From Dromaius novaehollandiae (Eukaryota; Chordata; Aves; Casuariiformes; Dromaiidae), in NCBI RefSeq assembly GCF_036370855.1, contig NC_088111.1:21673501-21737500 (forward strand): a stretch of DNA of 64,000 bases. The letters run 5' to 3'. Positions 34,293-45,931 of this stretch are shown here, in pieces. The notes beneath the pieces were generated by a model, which was not told the origin of the DNA, did no database searches, and saw only the letters and a list, made by a program, of their open reading frames with translations. The position numbers and the translations under genes were made by a program. Every line of letters starts with the position of its first letter. Positions within the stretch are counted from its first letter, which is position 1.

Positions 34293-34380
34293 AGTTTTTG
34301 CTGGCTCCTAGATCACTGTGTGAATGTTGGTGTGGGCAAGCTGACGTTTGGCCAGGGGATCGTTTTAACTGTGAGACCAG
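34293..34380 (+). CDS. J-alpha segment (FGQG), intact, best RSS
   Basis: Nonamer agtttttgc (34293-34301), 12-bp spacer, perfect heptamer cactgtg (34314-34320). Coding 34321-34380 reads NVGVGKLTFGQGIVLTVRP with donor gtgagt in phase. The cleanest J-alpha in the array. Confidence 0.94.
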
Positions 34381-35550
34381 GTGAGTAGTGTGGCACAGCT
34401 GGGAGAAAGTGTGACTGGTCATCAGCCAAAGATATAAAGCACCCGCGTGGAGCAGGCACTAAGTCCTTTGGTTGGTAGGCATCCTCAGTCTCTGATGATT
34501 CAGCTGGTGGACAGCTTTCTCCGAGATGTTTTTTCTGAGCTGCAGTCTTGGCACTGGTGTAGGAAAGAGCTGAAGGCAGATGATGCAGCATGCTTAGACG
34601 TGAAGGGGTAAGCAGGAGCTCCTCAGGGGTGAAACAATTTTATTGGGGCCCAGCTGACCTGGGACAGTTGGGCACTGTTCCTCTCCCTCTGTGGATGAAT
34701 CCCAGTAGCAGCCCAGAGGGCAGCTGCGTCTGTGCTCAGTGAGGTTTTGACAGGGAGTGTTGCACCATGTGCAGGACACAGGAAGAAAGGTTGTCTTTGG
34801 GACTGGAACGAGATTTTTCAGTGCAACCCCTGCTCCATTCTGCTGGGGAAAAGGGACTTAAAGGAGCCTGAAGGACAGAATGCACTGCTGACTTCAAGGG
34901 TAGGGCTGCAGGCAGTTTTATATACCATCCCATGCACATCTAGTGTTTTCTCTCTCCCTCTGAAAGAAGCTTGTTTGGGGGGGGGGGGGAGAGGGATTTA
35001 GGTGTGTCACCACTTACTCTAAAGGCTGTTGTGATGCTCAGAGATGCAAATGGTAATTTCAAAAGCTTGGGAGTCCCCAACCCAATTCTTTGCAAAGCCA
35101 GGGACCTCTTAACACAAGTATGCAATTCCCGTGACAAAGGCAAGGCTGAGATTCTGCTGTCCTCCTCCTTATGACATTCGGTATTCTGCTGAGTTAGGCT
35201 GAAGAGTGGTGGAAGACTGCATACACTGTGTCCAAGCATGCCTTTGAATGCAGCTGCTGGCTGAGACTATTTAGAAGTCTGCCAGGAATTCTTGCGGTGG
35301 GCGTCTGTTTTGCCAGTCCTGCAAATTAATCCACTGTCCTTTAGAGACTGGAAGGCTCTTCTCGCATGTTCCAGGTCCCTAAAACACCTTTGGTGTTGTA
35401 TTTAATGATGTTTAGATTTTAGAGAGCAAACCTAAACCTCTGAGGTCAGTTTGTTTGTTTGAAATGGGCCCCTCTGCCTTGCTGAGAAGCTCCTCTGTCA
35501 GCTGCGCTAGAAGGCTTCCTTGTTACGGGGGATGAGACACTTTGTGTAAT

Positions 35551-35629
35551 GGCTTTTGTTGCTTGCTGTGAGTACCGGCGGGTACAGGCACACCCCTTGG
35601 AGCTGGAACAAAGCTGACAGTAAACCCTT
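35551..35629 (+). pseudogene. J-alpha segment with Phe-to-Leu core (LGAG), odd RSS
   Basis: Coding reads PAGTGTPLGAGTKLTVNP with donor gtgagt. Core Phe is Leu. Heptamer-like tgctgtg (35564-35570); the only good nonamer ggcttttgt (35551-35559) is 4 bp away, as in the segment at 29246. Confidence 0.7.
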
Positions 35630-36001
35630 GTGAGTACTGTAAAAGCCATTTTTTACCCGCATAGGGCAATGTAAAAAGTATCGGTAACAGTAATGTGAGA
35701 GAGCGAATGTTAGGAAGTCTTCCTCCCAGCATGCTAGTAAAGACACAAAGCTCTGAATAAAACCCCCTAGGTATTTTGGATATGTAATGGAAAAATGATT
35801 AAAGAGGGACCTGAGGAATTAGGGTCATTTCTAAGATAGAAATTCAAAGATATTTGTCTATTTTAGGCAAGAGAGAAATCTGTGGAAATATTTATAGATG
35901 TTAGCACCTTCTCTCAGAAACAGATACATTGCTGACAGTATTATCTCATGCCTCTTGCTTGTTGCTTGCCTTCCAAGATGCACCAGGCTGAATGAAGAGG
36001 C

Positions 36002-36091
36002 ACATTTTGCAGAGACCTCTCACACAGTGCTAGTTCTGGCAGATAGAAAAACTCACATGGGGGAGTGGAACCAAAGTTCTCATTACCCTAG
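36002..36091 (+). CDS. J-alpha segment with Trp core (WGSG)
   Basis: Nonamer-like acattttgc (36002-36010), 12-bp spacer, perfect cacagtg (36023-36029). FWQIEKLTWGSGTKVLITL with donor gtgagc in phase. Trp in place of Phe is accepted in some mammalian J-alpha. A TAG abuts the heptamer and would need trimming. Confidence 0.8.
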
Positions 36092-36235
36092 GTGAGCGGT
36101 CTCTTTTCTGAGTCCAGATGGAGTAGATACAGATGAGACTAGAATCTAACTTTAAAAAATAACAGTGGAAGTTGCTCTGTAGAGCAATTTGGGTGGTTTT
36201 ACTTTCCCCCAGAAAGTGGAAGTCTTTCTCTTTAC

Positions 36236-36297
36236 CACTGTGCCCTAAAAATGGGTCTATCTTGGGGAATGGAACCAGGCTAGAAGTGAAACAAAGG
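36236..36297 (+). pseudogene. J-alpha pseudogene (LGNG, no donor)
   Basis: Perfect heptamer cactgtg (36236-36242) but no nonamer 12 bp upstream. PKNGSILGNGTRLEVKQ, core Phe to Leu, donor gt changed to gg. Confidence 0.68.
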
Positions 36298-37245
36298 AAG
36301 TGACGTACAAGAACAAAGGTGTGAAAAAAATGTAATAATCTTTATTGAGCAGGGAAAGTATGGTTTTGTCAAGGATGGATGTGGGAAGGGAATTGATTTA
36401 TGGATCATCCTTGTGGTATTAATAATACTACAGAGTGGGGAGGAGGAAGAATAACTGATGGACATAGAGGTAAGACACAGTGCACTGCAAGCGTGTGGGT
36501 GCAGAAATGGAAAGAATCTAAGGATAAGTGCTTATAATCCTTGCTACTGGTTCAAAGCCTGTTGAGGAGCCAAACTGGGGGTGGATGCACAACTGTAAAT
36601 GAACTACACTATCATTCATTGTATAGAAATCTATCTATCTTGGATTTAGTAGAAGGCATGACACACATGAAGCAAACACGGTAGTCTGTGAAACATGGGA
36701 GAACAATCTGGTTCAAGATAATGCCACTTTTTCCAAGGCACTTCCTTGCAATTCACAGATCTGGCAGAGAAGCTGAGCCAGGTATAGTATAGTGAAGCAG
36801 CCAGGGCAGTGGAGAAGTTATTTAGAATGATTGAAGTTGATAGGATTGTATAAAATAGATTTTTGTTATGGCAAGCAACACAGGATGCCTATGAAGACCT
36901 ACCAAATTACCTTTGTGCATACAACCTGGCTTGCAGAAAAAGTGAATGAGATTTCTGAGATATGGGGCTTTGAGTCACACAGTGGAAAAATCCAATCCAC
37001 TTACTTAAAATCATAATAAAGTAAATATTTGCTAAGTCAATAGCAAAATGTAGTTCAGATATAGGTTACTGCCTGAAAGTAGTCTCTTTGTTACTATAGT
37101 ATCTGATGGATATCATAGAAGATGGTCTTCAGTGCAATTATTTAAATTTCATAAACTGTGGAGCTTTAAGTCTGGCAGCTGTTATAGATACATGCAACTT
37201 ATTTTCCCACTGTGAATAGTTTCACACTTGCAACATTTTGAAGTA

Positions 37246-37324
37246 AGTTTTGTGTCATGGTGTTTTGTATGGAAATCTTAATAAACTCACATTTGGAGTA
37301 GGAGCCAAGCTTTTCTTTATCCAG
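37246..37324 (+). pseudogene. J-alpha pseudogene (FGVG, donor lost)
   Basis: GNLNKLTFGVGAKLFFIQ has an intact core, but the donor reads atatgt where gtatgt is expected and the RSS is unclear (agttttgtg at 37246, no good heptamer). Confidence 0.68.
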
Positions 37325-37932
37325 ATATGTGAACTTTCCAAGTTAGGAAAATAGAGAGTTTGAAAAAAACTCACTAAAAACACTTTAGTCTATTTCTCCC
37401 TTTCATTCAGAATAAAATTATGCGTAAGAAATTTGTTCCCTAACTGTAATCAAGTAGAGATTTCCTGGTAGCTGCTGAGATTTGGGGATATAAAATAAAA
37501 TAATACTAAAGCTAATCAAAAAATAAAGGAGGCAGTTTTTAAAGGAGGTCCGCAAAGGAGGGTGGGCATTTTATTAAACAAGGAAAGTGGAACAAAAAGA
37601 TAACACAGACTGGTTAGACTCAATGGCAACAGCTGGAAGGCTTCTGGATGCTGTCTGGGAAGTTGTATATGCATGCACAGATTGATAAGCAGGTGCTGCT
37701 AGGGTGTGGAGACAGATGAAAGAATAAACGTGACTAATTAGGTGGTGGACAATAGCTAGATAAGTGAGTGTCAGGAATGACTAAGCAGGCTGAATGTAGT
37801 TGAAGGGAGTGTTTATTTCACTATATATAGTGAGGAGGTGTCCAAAAACTTGCCTTGGTTAGATTATTCCAATAAGCATCTTGCATTCCCATGTTTATAA
37901 ATCTTAATTCAGCATAGACTACTATGTGCATA

Positions 37933-38022
37933 CCTTTTTGCAAGGCAGTATGTCACAGTGTAATACTGGGAATTATGGCAAATTTGCAATTGGAGCTGGA
38001 ACCAAACTTATGGTTTCTCCAG
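37933..38022 (+). CDS. J-alpha segment with Phe-to-Ile core (IGAG)
   Basis: Nonamer cctttttgc (37933-37941), 12-bp spacer, perfect cacagtg (37954-37960). NTGNYGKFAIGAGTKLMVSP with donor gtatgt in phase. Everything but the core Phe is in order. Confidence 0.78.
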
Positions 38023-38499
38023 GTATGTCTGAATCCTCAGAGGTGGCTCTTCTTGAAAGTGTCATACATTAAGAACAGGATTATAAATTTTCACCTGGTG
38101 TAAGAGCAAGTGACTTCCATGACTGCATATATATGTTTTTCCCTTCCTTACTCCTGCTGATGAACTGGTCAAAGCAGAAGTTTTGCATATGCAAGAATTT
38201 GCTTGGAAAGCCAACAGCAGGTGGGCTTCTAAATCCTTCCTAGACTAGCAAAAATCTTTGGAGAAGAGGCAAAGGGAAATGTTAAAAACCAGTACAGGCC
38301 AGCAAAATGCAGAGTGATGAGAGCTGCCTCATAAGGTTGGACTAACAGGGCCTTTCCTAGCATGTGGCTGTTAATACCTTGAGATAATGAGGCTTAATTT
38401 AAGATAATGAGACTCCTCATTCTGTGTTGATGTAAATTATGAATACATGTTTGGCTTTTGCTTTGAAGAACTTGAATAGATTGTTATAAATGGGAGATG

Positions 38500-38584
38500 A
38501 GTTTCTGTCATATTGTGAAGCATACTGGAAGCGCAGGATACAAGTTCATCCTTGGGAATGACACTAAGCTTGTAATCATAGCCA
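38500..38584 (+). pseudogene. J-alpha segment, core LGND
   Basis: Nonamer-like agtttctgt (38500-38508), 12-bp spacer, heptamer-like catactg. TGSAGYKFILGNDTKLVIIA with donor gtaagt; both the Phe and the second Gly of the core are changed. Confidence 0.68.
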
Positions 38585-39119
38585 GTAAGTGCTCAGTACT
38601 GGAGAATCATCTGGGCCTTCAACACTCACATGAAGTTTGGAGCACATTAGAAGGGAAGCCTGAAACCATTGGAGAGCAGTGTGACAAGTTTGAAAAGCTA
38701 GGGATGGAACAGATGCTCAGGCAGAGAGGAAAGACATCAGGTTAATTTTTGAATGGCTTTTGTGAAAAGATGGAGAGGTGATCCTGATCAAAAAATAATT
38801 TTGCCTAGACAAAAAAGATAGAAAAAATAATGCTGTGGGTGTTGCTGCCACAAGGTGGTCACACAATGTCAATTTAAACAAATGTTTGCAATGTACTCGT
38901 GAAGGATAGGTTCATGGTTCATTAAACCCTCCAGCTCAAAGTCCACAAACCACCCATTGAGAGAGACTGTAGGGAACAGCAGAGCCTGCTCTCCTATGTG
39001 TGACCTGTTTCTTATATTCTTTCTCAAATAACTTATAACAAAGTTGGGTAATGCTTCCCTAGTTGCCGGGTGCCTCCTCCCAGCTTGGAGGCACCCGCAC
39101 ATCAAACTGCGTAATTCAT

Positions 39120-39122
<3 letters not shown>

Positions 39123-39162
<40 letters not shown>
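39123..39162 (+). repeat. Poly-A tract (about 40 bp)
   Basis: Uninterrupted A run. No retroposed gene is recognisable to its left. Confidence 0.95.
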
Positions 39163-39164
<2 letters not shown>

Positions 39165-39332
39165 TAGGCAACTCTTGCAGTTGCAAAAATGGGTAAGCAA
39201 ATCCAGTAGTCCAAGAAAACTAGGCTTCCCACATCTTTCTCTCCCAGCTTTGGGAGAGAAATCAAATAATCAAATATTTTTGTGTACCTTGAAGAGTCTC
39301 TTCAAACTATGCACCATATTTTGAGGGCTGTA

Positions 39333-39394
39333 TACTGTGTAATACCACTTAGGATAAAATTGCCTTTGGATGAGGGACCAAGCTCTTGGTTCCT
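39333..39394 (+). pseudogene. J-alpha pseudogene (two stops)
   Basis: Heptamer-like tactgtg (39333-39339). Reads NTT-stop-DKIAFG-stop-GTKLLVP, with a TGA inside the core. Confidence 0.65.
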
Positions 39395-39682
39395 GTGAGT
39401 AACTTTAATTTCCCAAGCATATGATGTATGTTTCTTTCATCCTTCCATCCCCCTCTCTCCCCACTCCCTTTCCACTGTTTTTGGAAATATCTGAAAAAAA
39501 TAAGAACTCTTCTTTTGCCTGAAACCCTTTGGGAAAGGAAAGAAAGAAAGTTAGATCCTGAGACAACAACACAGAGAAATGCATACCAAGGAGTGTGCTT
39601 TCTACTTACAGGCTAAATGGCAGACTTGCTCTGGGGTCACCCTTGACTAATTCAGCTGGCAAATTCAAGTGAATAGAATAAC

Positions 39683-39778
39683 GGAGTTTGTACTAAACCA
39701 CTCACCATGAGGTGAGCTATGAAGTAACAGTAGATAAACTAATTTTGGGGAGGGGAATCTGGCTAACAGTAAGACCAA
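39683..39778 (+). pseudogene. J-alpha segment with Phe-to-Leu core (LGRG)
   Basis: Nonamer-like ggagtttgt (39683-39691); heptamer is weak. VTVDKLILGRGIWLTVRP with donor gtaagt in phase. Confidence 0.68.
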
Positions 39779-39852
39779 GTAAGTGAGGAATGATGGTGAA
39801 GAACAGAATTTATTATGCAGGTGACTTTCTGGAAGCAATGAGATAAATATCA

Positions 39853-39960
39853 CAGAATCACAGAAGGGACCTCTGGAGATCATCTGATCCAAATCCTCTG
39901 CTCAAGCAGGGTCAGCTAGAGCAGATTGCCCAGAACCATGTCCAGTTGTGTTTTGATGGA
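39853..39960 (-). mobile_element. CR1 LINE 3'-end fragment, antisense
   Basis: Starts cacagaatcacagaag, then gacctctggagatcatctg and aagcagggtcagctagagca: a short CR1 3' tail between two J-alpha segments. Confidence 0.88.
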
Positions 39961-40197
39961 GGGGAAATATTAAGGAAGAGCTGTGTGAGAGCTGATGACA
40001 AATGGAATGTTTGAAAGACATAATACAGCATACTGTTTGATAAAAGGAATGTAAAAAAAAAAAAAAAGTTAGATAGAAGAAAAGCCCTAGATAGACAGAT
40101 CTATCTAATTATGGATCTAAACAGAATTTCCTTTCATTGAGTATTTCATAGTTGAAAGCCTCATCCAAAGACCTCTGAATATTGTAGAGGCCTGTAC

Positions 40198-40266
40198 CAT
40201 AGTGTGACTATGGAAGTAGTTACAAACTCACATTTGTATCTGGGACAAGACTTGTGGTTTCACCAG
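40198..40266 (+). pseudogene. J-alpha segment, core FVSG
   Basis: Heptamer-like catagtg (40198-40204). YGSSYKLTFVSGTRLVVSP with donor gtaggt; the first core Gly is Val. Nonamer weak. Confidence 0.7.
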
Positions 40267-41028
40267 GTAGGTTTTTCCTGAATTTTGCCTCCTTTGCAAG
40301 TTTGTTGTAAACACACACTAAGATCTGCAGCTGTCAAAATTTTAGTAGACTGTGGTTTCATTCTAACCAGGGGAATTAATTCCAAGGCAGCTGTCCAAGC
40401 AGTGTTCCTTGAGGCAAGTGAAAGTAGACTTTTGCTTTTGAGGTTCTTCAGTCAGTTGTATTCCTGTAATAAGCTAAAACAAAACCCCACTCTTGCTTCT
40501 CTCTCAAGTAAGTTGTGTATTTGTTCTATCCTAAGGGTAAACACATGTCACTACCCTTGACCTCAGGCAAAGTCATGGATGATATAAGTCAGCTGAAGAT
40601 GCATTGAAGTACAAGAACAGCTGTAATGTTTAGAAAACATCTATTTATGGTGACTATCACCACTTTAGTCTTGCAGCAGAATCCCACAAAGGAAGAGTAT
40701 ACCCATAACTTTTCCTAATATTAGTGTTAGAATAGGAATTGACATGCTTTTTAGCCAGAGTAGTCTGATCTATACATACTATATTGTGCACAAATGCTGT
40801 AAGTGGGTTCTGTACATGACTAGGACTTGAATCCTGATTTGCCATGCTGTCACAGCTACACAACCACATGTACTTCAGCTAGCACATATATGAGTAAGTG
40901 GGGATTCATGAATCCTGAAGTTTGAAGGCTCAGATGCCTCCGTAATTACCCACAAATCTCTGAGAGCTAGGTAAGGTTGCATTGTGCAATGGAAGCCTTG
41001 AAGAACATAACTGTAACCAAGTCAAAGG

Positions 41029-41122
41029 GGTTCTTGTAAAGTTTTCCCAGGTTGTATGAATTATGGGGTTGGAGAATACAAGCTCATGTTAGGAAAATAA
41101 AATTTCCTGATGGTCAAGCAAG
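41029..41122 (+). pseudogene. J-alpha pseudogene (LGK-stop)
   Basis: Nonamer-like ggttcttgt (41029-41037). MNYGVGEYKLMLGK, then an in-frame stop inside the core and NFLMVKQ before a gtcggt donor. Confidence 0.6.
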
Positions 41123-41448
41123 GTCGGTAATAAATGAAGAAATGTTTAAGGGAAAACACAGACTGGAAGGCAGTGATCCTAATAGTGCATTTAATAGGAA
41201 TTTTAGGTGATGTTACGGAGGAAAAAATGCAAAAATTTCTCTAGTGTTGCCCCAAAAGGCGCAATATGCAATTGTAACCAGTGAATGAACATTACTTCGT
41301 TTGAACTCCCTGTTCCTGACCCTGCTTATTTTCTGGTATATTTCTTTAGTAATTTGAGAGTCACTTAAGTCAGTGTGTTTCCTCAATGTTCCTTCCTGGA
41401 ACATCTGTCGATCTGGTTGTCAGGGTGACTTTTTTTGGAGATTGACAT

Positions 41449-41514
41449 CAGTGTGCTGCCACGGGTTCATGTAACTCACATTTGGAGCTGGGACCCAGTT
41501 TATTGTTACCCCAG
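41449..41514 (+). pseudogene. J-alpha pseudogene (FGAG, stop, donor lost)
   Basis: Heptamer cagtgtg (41449-41455). LTFGAGTQFIVTP is intact, but a TAA precedes it directly and the donor is ctgagt instead of gtgagt. Confidence 0.7.
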
Positions 41515-42022
41515 CTGAGTTTGATCTTTCTGTACTACATCAACACCAGGATCGGTAATCACTTGAACTCTGAGTGGGTGGACTAAAGACTTTCATGGAA
41601 GCAGATTCCCAACTTTTTAGGCTTTTCTTCACAAAAATCATTTGTAATAGTCTTAGCATACAAGGACTGTGACAGTGATCCACAGCAGAAAAGACAGCTA
41701 GACAAGATGGTCAGATTTCTGATGGGTTTCTCTTGATAAAGAGTTTATACAAAGTTTAATAGTCGCAACATGTTGCAGTCATGCATAGCATACTACAAAC
41801 ATTTCACACACTGCTGAATGCTACAAAACAAATCTAAGACTTTTATAGAGCTTTAGGCCATTAAAGTTTCCAGACTTCACGTTTGCATCTTTAAATGATA
41901 ATTATGAAATGTCTGTGGGTTATTTTGGCTAGTGGTTCAAAGAATGGATTTTCCATCTCTCAGCCTAAGAGAAAATATGGGGTTTTTTTGGTTTTAAAAT
42001 CCAAAGGTGAAGTGCCCTTCCA

Positions 42023-42110
42023 TACTTGTGTAAGTTGATATTACAATGTGAACAGTCAGGGACTAGAAAAGCTGAATTTGGAAGGGGATTCAAACTTATA
42101 GTGATCCCTG
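42023..42110 (+). CDS. J-alpha segment (FGRG), intact coding
   Basis: Heptamer caatgtg (42044-42050), weak nonamer tacttgtgt (42023-42031) at 12 bp. QSGTRKAEFGRGFKLIVIP with donor gtaagt in phase. Confidence 0.82.
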
Positions 42111-42509
42111 GTAAGTCTCTTTCCTTCCCTCAGTTGTATTTTGAAACACTTTAGAAACCTTTCAGGGAAGAATCTGAATACTGGTCTAAAGTTAATTTTT
42201 CATTGAAAGGAAGCAGAAAGGCCTCTCCAAACTTTGCCTTTTGATTGGAAGTAAAAGGAAAATGTGACCCTAGAAGCAAACTAGTGGAACATTGTCTTTT
42301 TTTGAAAACTAATAGCATTAAACCTACTTCAGCAAGGATCAGAAACTGAAAAGAGGAAATGAATTTTCAAATAACTTTGTGTTTTATCCTTTGGTAGACA
42401 GCTTTCCAACATATTTGGAATGAGGAGCTATTGGAATATACAACAATGCATAGGCATATTCAATATGGTTAGGTAGGAAGTTATTGCAAAGGCCTTTTTC
42501 TGAGGCAAA

Positions 42510-42569
42510 AAATTGGAAGGTACAAAAAACTCATGTTTGGAAGACAGACTAGATTTAAAGTCAGCCTAA
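42510..42569 (+). pseudogene. J-alpha pseudogene (FGRQ, donor lost)
   Basis: GRYKKLMFGRQTRFKVSL; the second core Gly is Gln and no GT follows (cctaagtg). RSS unclear. Confidence 0.62.
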
Positions 42570-43044
42570 GTGAGTAAGATCTGGAGGGCAGGCTGTGAAG
42601 AGGGGAGCAGTGTCCTCTGACTTGTGTTTCCAAATAGGTCTATCTTCATGAAGAATGAACATAAACTCTGGATGAGGAGGGAGGAAAGAAGGCTGAAAGA
42701 AAATGAATTCAGGATTATTTCTCTACAGGATTCTAGTGAAGATGAAGCAGGAATCCTGGGGATACTAGGAAAGGAGACAACATCAACAATTTCATAGGTT
42801 AATGACCATGACATATCATTGACCTTAGCCATTGCTGAGGCTTGTCAGACAGTAAAAATGTGTGTGCAATAGTTATGAAAAGCAAAATATTAGCCTCGGC
42901 AAGACTATCTTCATTATACAGACACCAGTGTCTGCATTTTTGCCTTAGGCTGAGGGGAGAAGTTTCGGAGACACCTTGGGGTTCATGTTTAAGTCATAGT
43001 TTCGTACTACATCAAGAAGAAATTTCCCATATGACTTAGACGAT

Positions 43045-43135
43045 GGTATTTTCAATGATTTAAACTGGGGTGTGTGGGATGCTACAACTAGAAGACTAAT
43101 TTTTGGAAATGGCACAAGGCTACCTGTAATGCCAA
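43045..43135 (+). CDS. J-alpha segment (FGNG), intact coding
   Basis: ATTRRLIFGNGTRLPVMP with donor gtaaat in phase. Nonamer-like ggtattttc (43045-43053) with a poor heptamer at 12 bp, so rearrangement may be rare. Confidence 0.82.
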
Positions 43136-43442
43136 GTAAATTGTTGAATTAAAAGTAACCGTTAAATAGACTCAGAACAGGAAAGGATATGATTTTGGTG
43201 CAGAACAGGCATCTACATCTGAGCCAGTTCTACAAATGTAAGATTGAAAGTTCCTCTGATGCTTTCATATAACATAAGAATGATCTTTTATCACCTGCTT
43301 TTAGACAGGTATTTTGGACTGATTCTTTTGGGTACTTTTTGTTCTTTCTCATTAAAGAAATGAGAACAACTTTGCTGATACTTAATGAATAATTAATCTT
43401 TAATTCAGAAAGTTTCTTTTTTTTCTGAATTGAAATTATCTG

Positions 43443-43469
43443 TTTTTTTTTTTTTTTTTTTTTTTTTTT
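43443..43469 (+). repeat. Poly-T tract (about 27 bp)
   Basis: Uninterrupted T run in the J-alpha array. Confidence 0.95.
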
Positions 43470-44000
43470 CTGGAAAGTAAATCTCTGTCATATAAAATTG
43501 GAAACTGGTTCTGGCAACTGAAGCCCAGTCTGGTTTTGGAAAAAAAGAAAGAAAAAAAAAGCCATGCAAAAAGTATTTTGTGAAAATGATAGAGGTTAGC
43601 AGAGGAAGCTAATGAGAAGCCACTCCAAGTTATGTTGTTGTTGTTGTTGTTTCCAAAGGCAATTGGGATAAGCCATATAATTGCATCCCATTCACATGTG
43701 AGCTTTAAAGACTGGATTAGATAAGTAGAATTGCTCCTTCTGATCCCCCCAAAACTTTCCTTGGCATCTTCAAAAGGAGCAGTACAGGAGATGATAGTAA
43801 ATCTCTTTCACAGTTTAGATAATGCATGCATAAATCTACACATGAACACAATAGGATATTGCTTCCAACTAAGAAATTTGGGAAACTTCATCCCAACTTT
43901 TTCTTAGTGGGAACTCATGTGTAAGGCCAAGATTCATACTGCTTGGTGTTAGAGAACAATTTAGTCCATTGAACACTTGATTTCTCTTAGGATGATGGAT

Positions 44001-44085
44001 ATATATATATAATAATTTATATATAAAATATATATTAAATATAAATATAAATATTTAATATAAATATTAAATGTTAAGATATTAA
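44001..44085 (+). repeat. AT-rich simple repeat (atata / taaatat)
   Basis: A short (AT)n passes into repeated taaatat-type units. Confidence 0.85.
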
Positions 44086-44151
44086 CCCAACTTAGGTTTT
44101 GCCTCAGGGAGAAATCTTCCCTTTCAAAGGTTTGTGAGTAACATCTTGGGT

Positions 44152-44241
44152 GGTTTTGGTAATATGACATCCCTGAGTGTAATTTCAGAGGCAAGGGCAA
44201 ATTCATTTTTGGGAGGAGGACCAGAATTATGACTGAACCCA
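44152..44241 (+). pseudogene. J-alpha segment, core FGRR, GC splice donor
   Basis: Nonamer ggttttggt (44152-44160), 12-bp spacer, heptamer-like ctgagtg (44173-44179). NFRGKGKFIFGRRTRIMTEP; the second core Gly is Arg. The donor is gcaagt in the correct position, a GC-type donor. Confidence 0.68.
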
Positions 44242-44817
44242 GCAAGTTAAGCCACACATTTGCTTGTGCAAGGACTGAATCTTGTCCCAGAAACTCTATT
44301 CTTTGGATAACTTTGCTGGGGCTGGACTAGGACATAGCATCTTTTATCTGAATGTCTTCAGATCTGGTGCATTGAGAGTCTAAGGTGGGAATAAAGTACT
44401 TAAATATGGACTTCTAGTGCTGCTGTAGACATCTAAGCATCCATGCAGGGCTGGCAGATATTACACAGGACCTGCAGGGGACTTTTTGGAACCTCCATTG
44501 GAGGTCAGGCAGCAAACATCATTAGATGTGAATGTTCAGTCATTGGAATTACTCCTTCAGGGTCAAGATTAACCTATAAGTGTGTGTTGGGGCACATCTT
44601 TTCTCTGAGCTGGGAGTAACTCCAGGTTGACTATAGCTTGTGGAATATTGGATGGCTTTGGCTGAGGAAAGATATGGAAGATAAAGTTATATCCCCTTGA
44701 TTCCAGGTTGACCAGAGATTGAGAAATTTTGCTTTGGAGGTAATGGAGACTGAGATGGATCAATACATAGTCCAAGTTGTGTGTTAAGCCAGTTTAAGAT
44801 TTCTACTGCATCTGGTT

Positions 44818-44841
44818 GGGGGGGGGGGGGGGGGGGCGGGG
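44818..44841 (+). repeat. Poly-G tract
   Basis: About 19 G, one C, then four G; a likely trouble spot for sequencing. Confidence 0.95.
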
Positions 44842-45209
44842 AAAGGTCCAGGTCTTGATCTGATGTTGAAACAGGCTTCTGTTGCTCTCTCCCTGAAATC
44901 ACTCTCTGAAGTTGGCTTTTTCTGTAGACTAGTCAGGAATAGCATTCAAATATCTCCTCTTCTTCCACCTGGAAGATGCCCTTCAGTAAGGATGAAATTA
45001 GGCAGGTGGATGGCTCAGAGCATCACTGAGTGTCTACTCAAACTTTCCTGTAAATTAAGAAGATCATAGATATCAATGCAGCAACTCCAACACACCCACC
45101 AATTCCTTTAGACAGACTAACAGGAAACATGGGTCACAGCACTGTTGTTATAACAGTTGATATTTATTGAGACCATGCTCTGCAAATTTTCATAGAAATG
45201 TGAAAATCT

Positions 45210-45269
45210 GCAAAGGAGCTTATCAGAAAACAGCCTTTGGTGTTGAAACAAAGCCAGCAGTCACCCTGA
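45210..45269 (+). pseudogene. J-alpha pseudogene (FGVE)
   Basis: GAYQKTAFGVETKPAVTL; the second core Gly is Glu and the donor position reads gcaaga. RSS unclear. Confidence 0.6.
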
Positions 45270-45931
45270 GCAAGAATGAGAAATGAGTATGTTGAAAAGC
45301 AGCTGTTGATGAAGCTGCCTGTAAAAACAGACCTTTATTTGTATCTGCTCAAGATAAAAGCATTGAACAGTTTGAAAGGGAACAAAACACCTTAATTTGG
45401 AGAAAGGTGGACATGTAGCTGAGCATTCACTGTAAGAGGGAAGTCAAGTAGCTCTGTCAATTCATCCTCTTCTCTTTAGTATCCATAATTAACTAACAAT
45501 GACATCTTCTGGTTCGTTTGTATTTTATACAGGGATCCACTATCCAGCTTTTTATCTGTTCTTGTCTTCCTCTCCCCAACAAATTACCACAGAATTCCAA
45601 AATAATAACTGGAGTGAGGGTGGAGCGGAGTGGGAGGAAGTCAGAGTATACAACATTACACCAAATTCTGCATAGTCAGGGAAGTGGCAGCCTCATGAGG
45701 TTTTTCAAAGCCAGGGCAAAACTGGGATAGATGAACTGTAATTCAGGAGGAAGGCCAGAAAAAGGATCATTTGGCTTTGTAGATAATGCCATTTTGAACT
45801 GGCACCAGTAAATAATGGATATTTCTGTAAGGTGATGACAGTTGGTAATTAAATAGATGAGAAACATTTCCCTCAGTGATGGAACTAAGGACTTATGCTT
45901 CAATAAGATTTTGACAGTTTCTAAAAGCCAA

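Noticed and set aside
43490-43560. SGFGKK followed by an A-rich run, J-like
   Set aside because: Only FGK matches; no tail, donor or RSS can be seen through the A-rich sequence.
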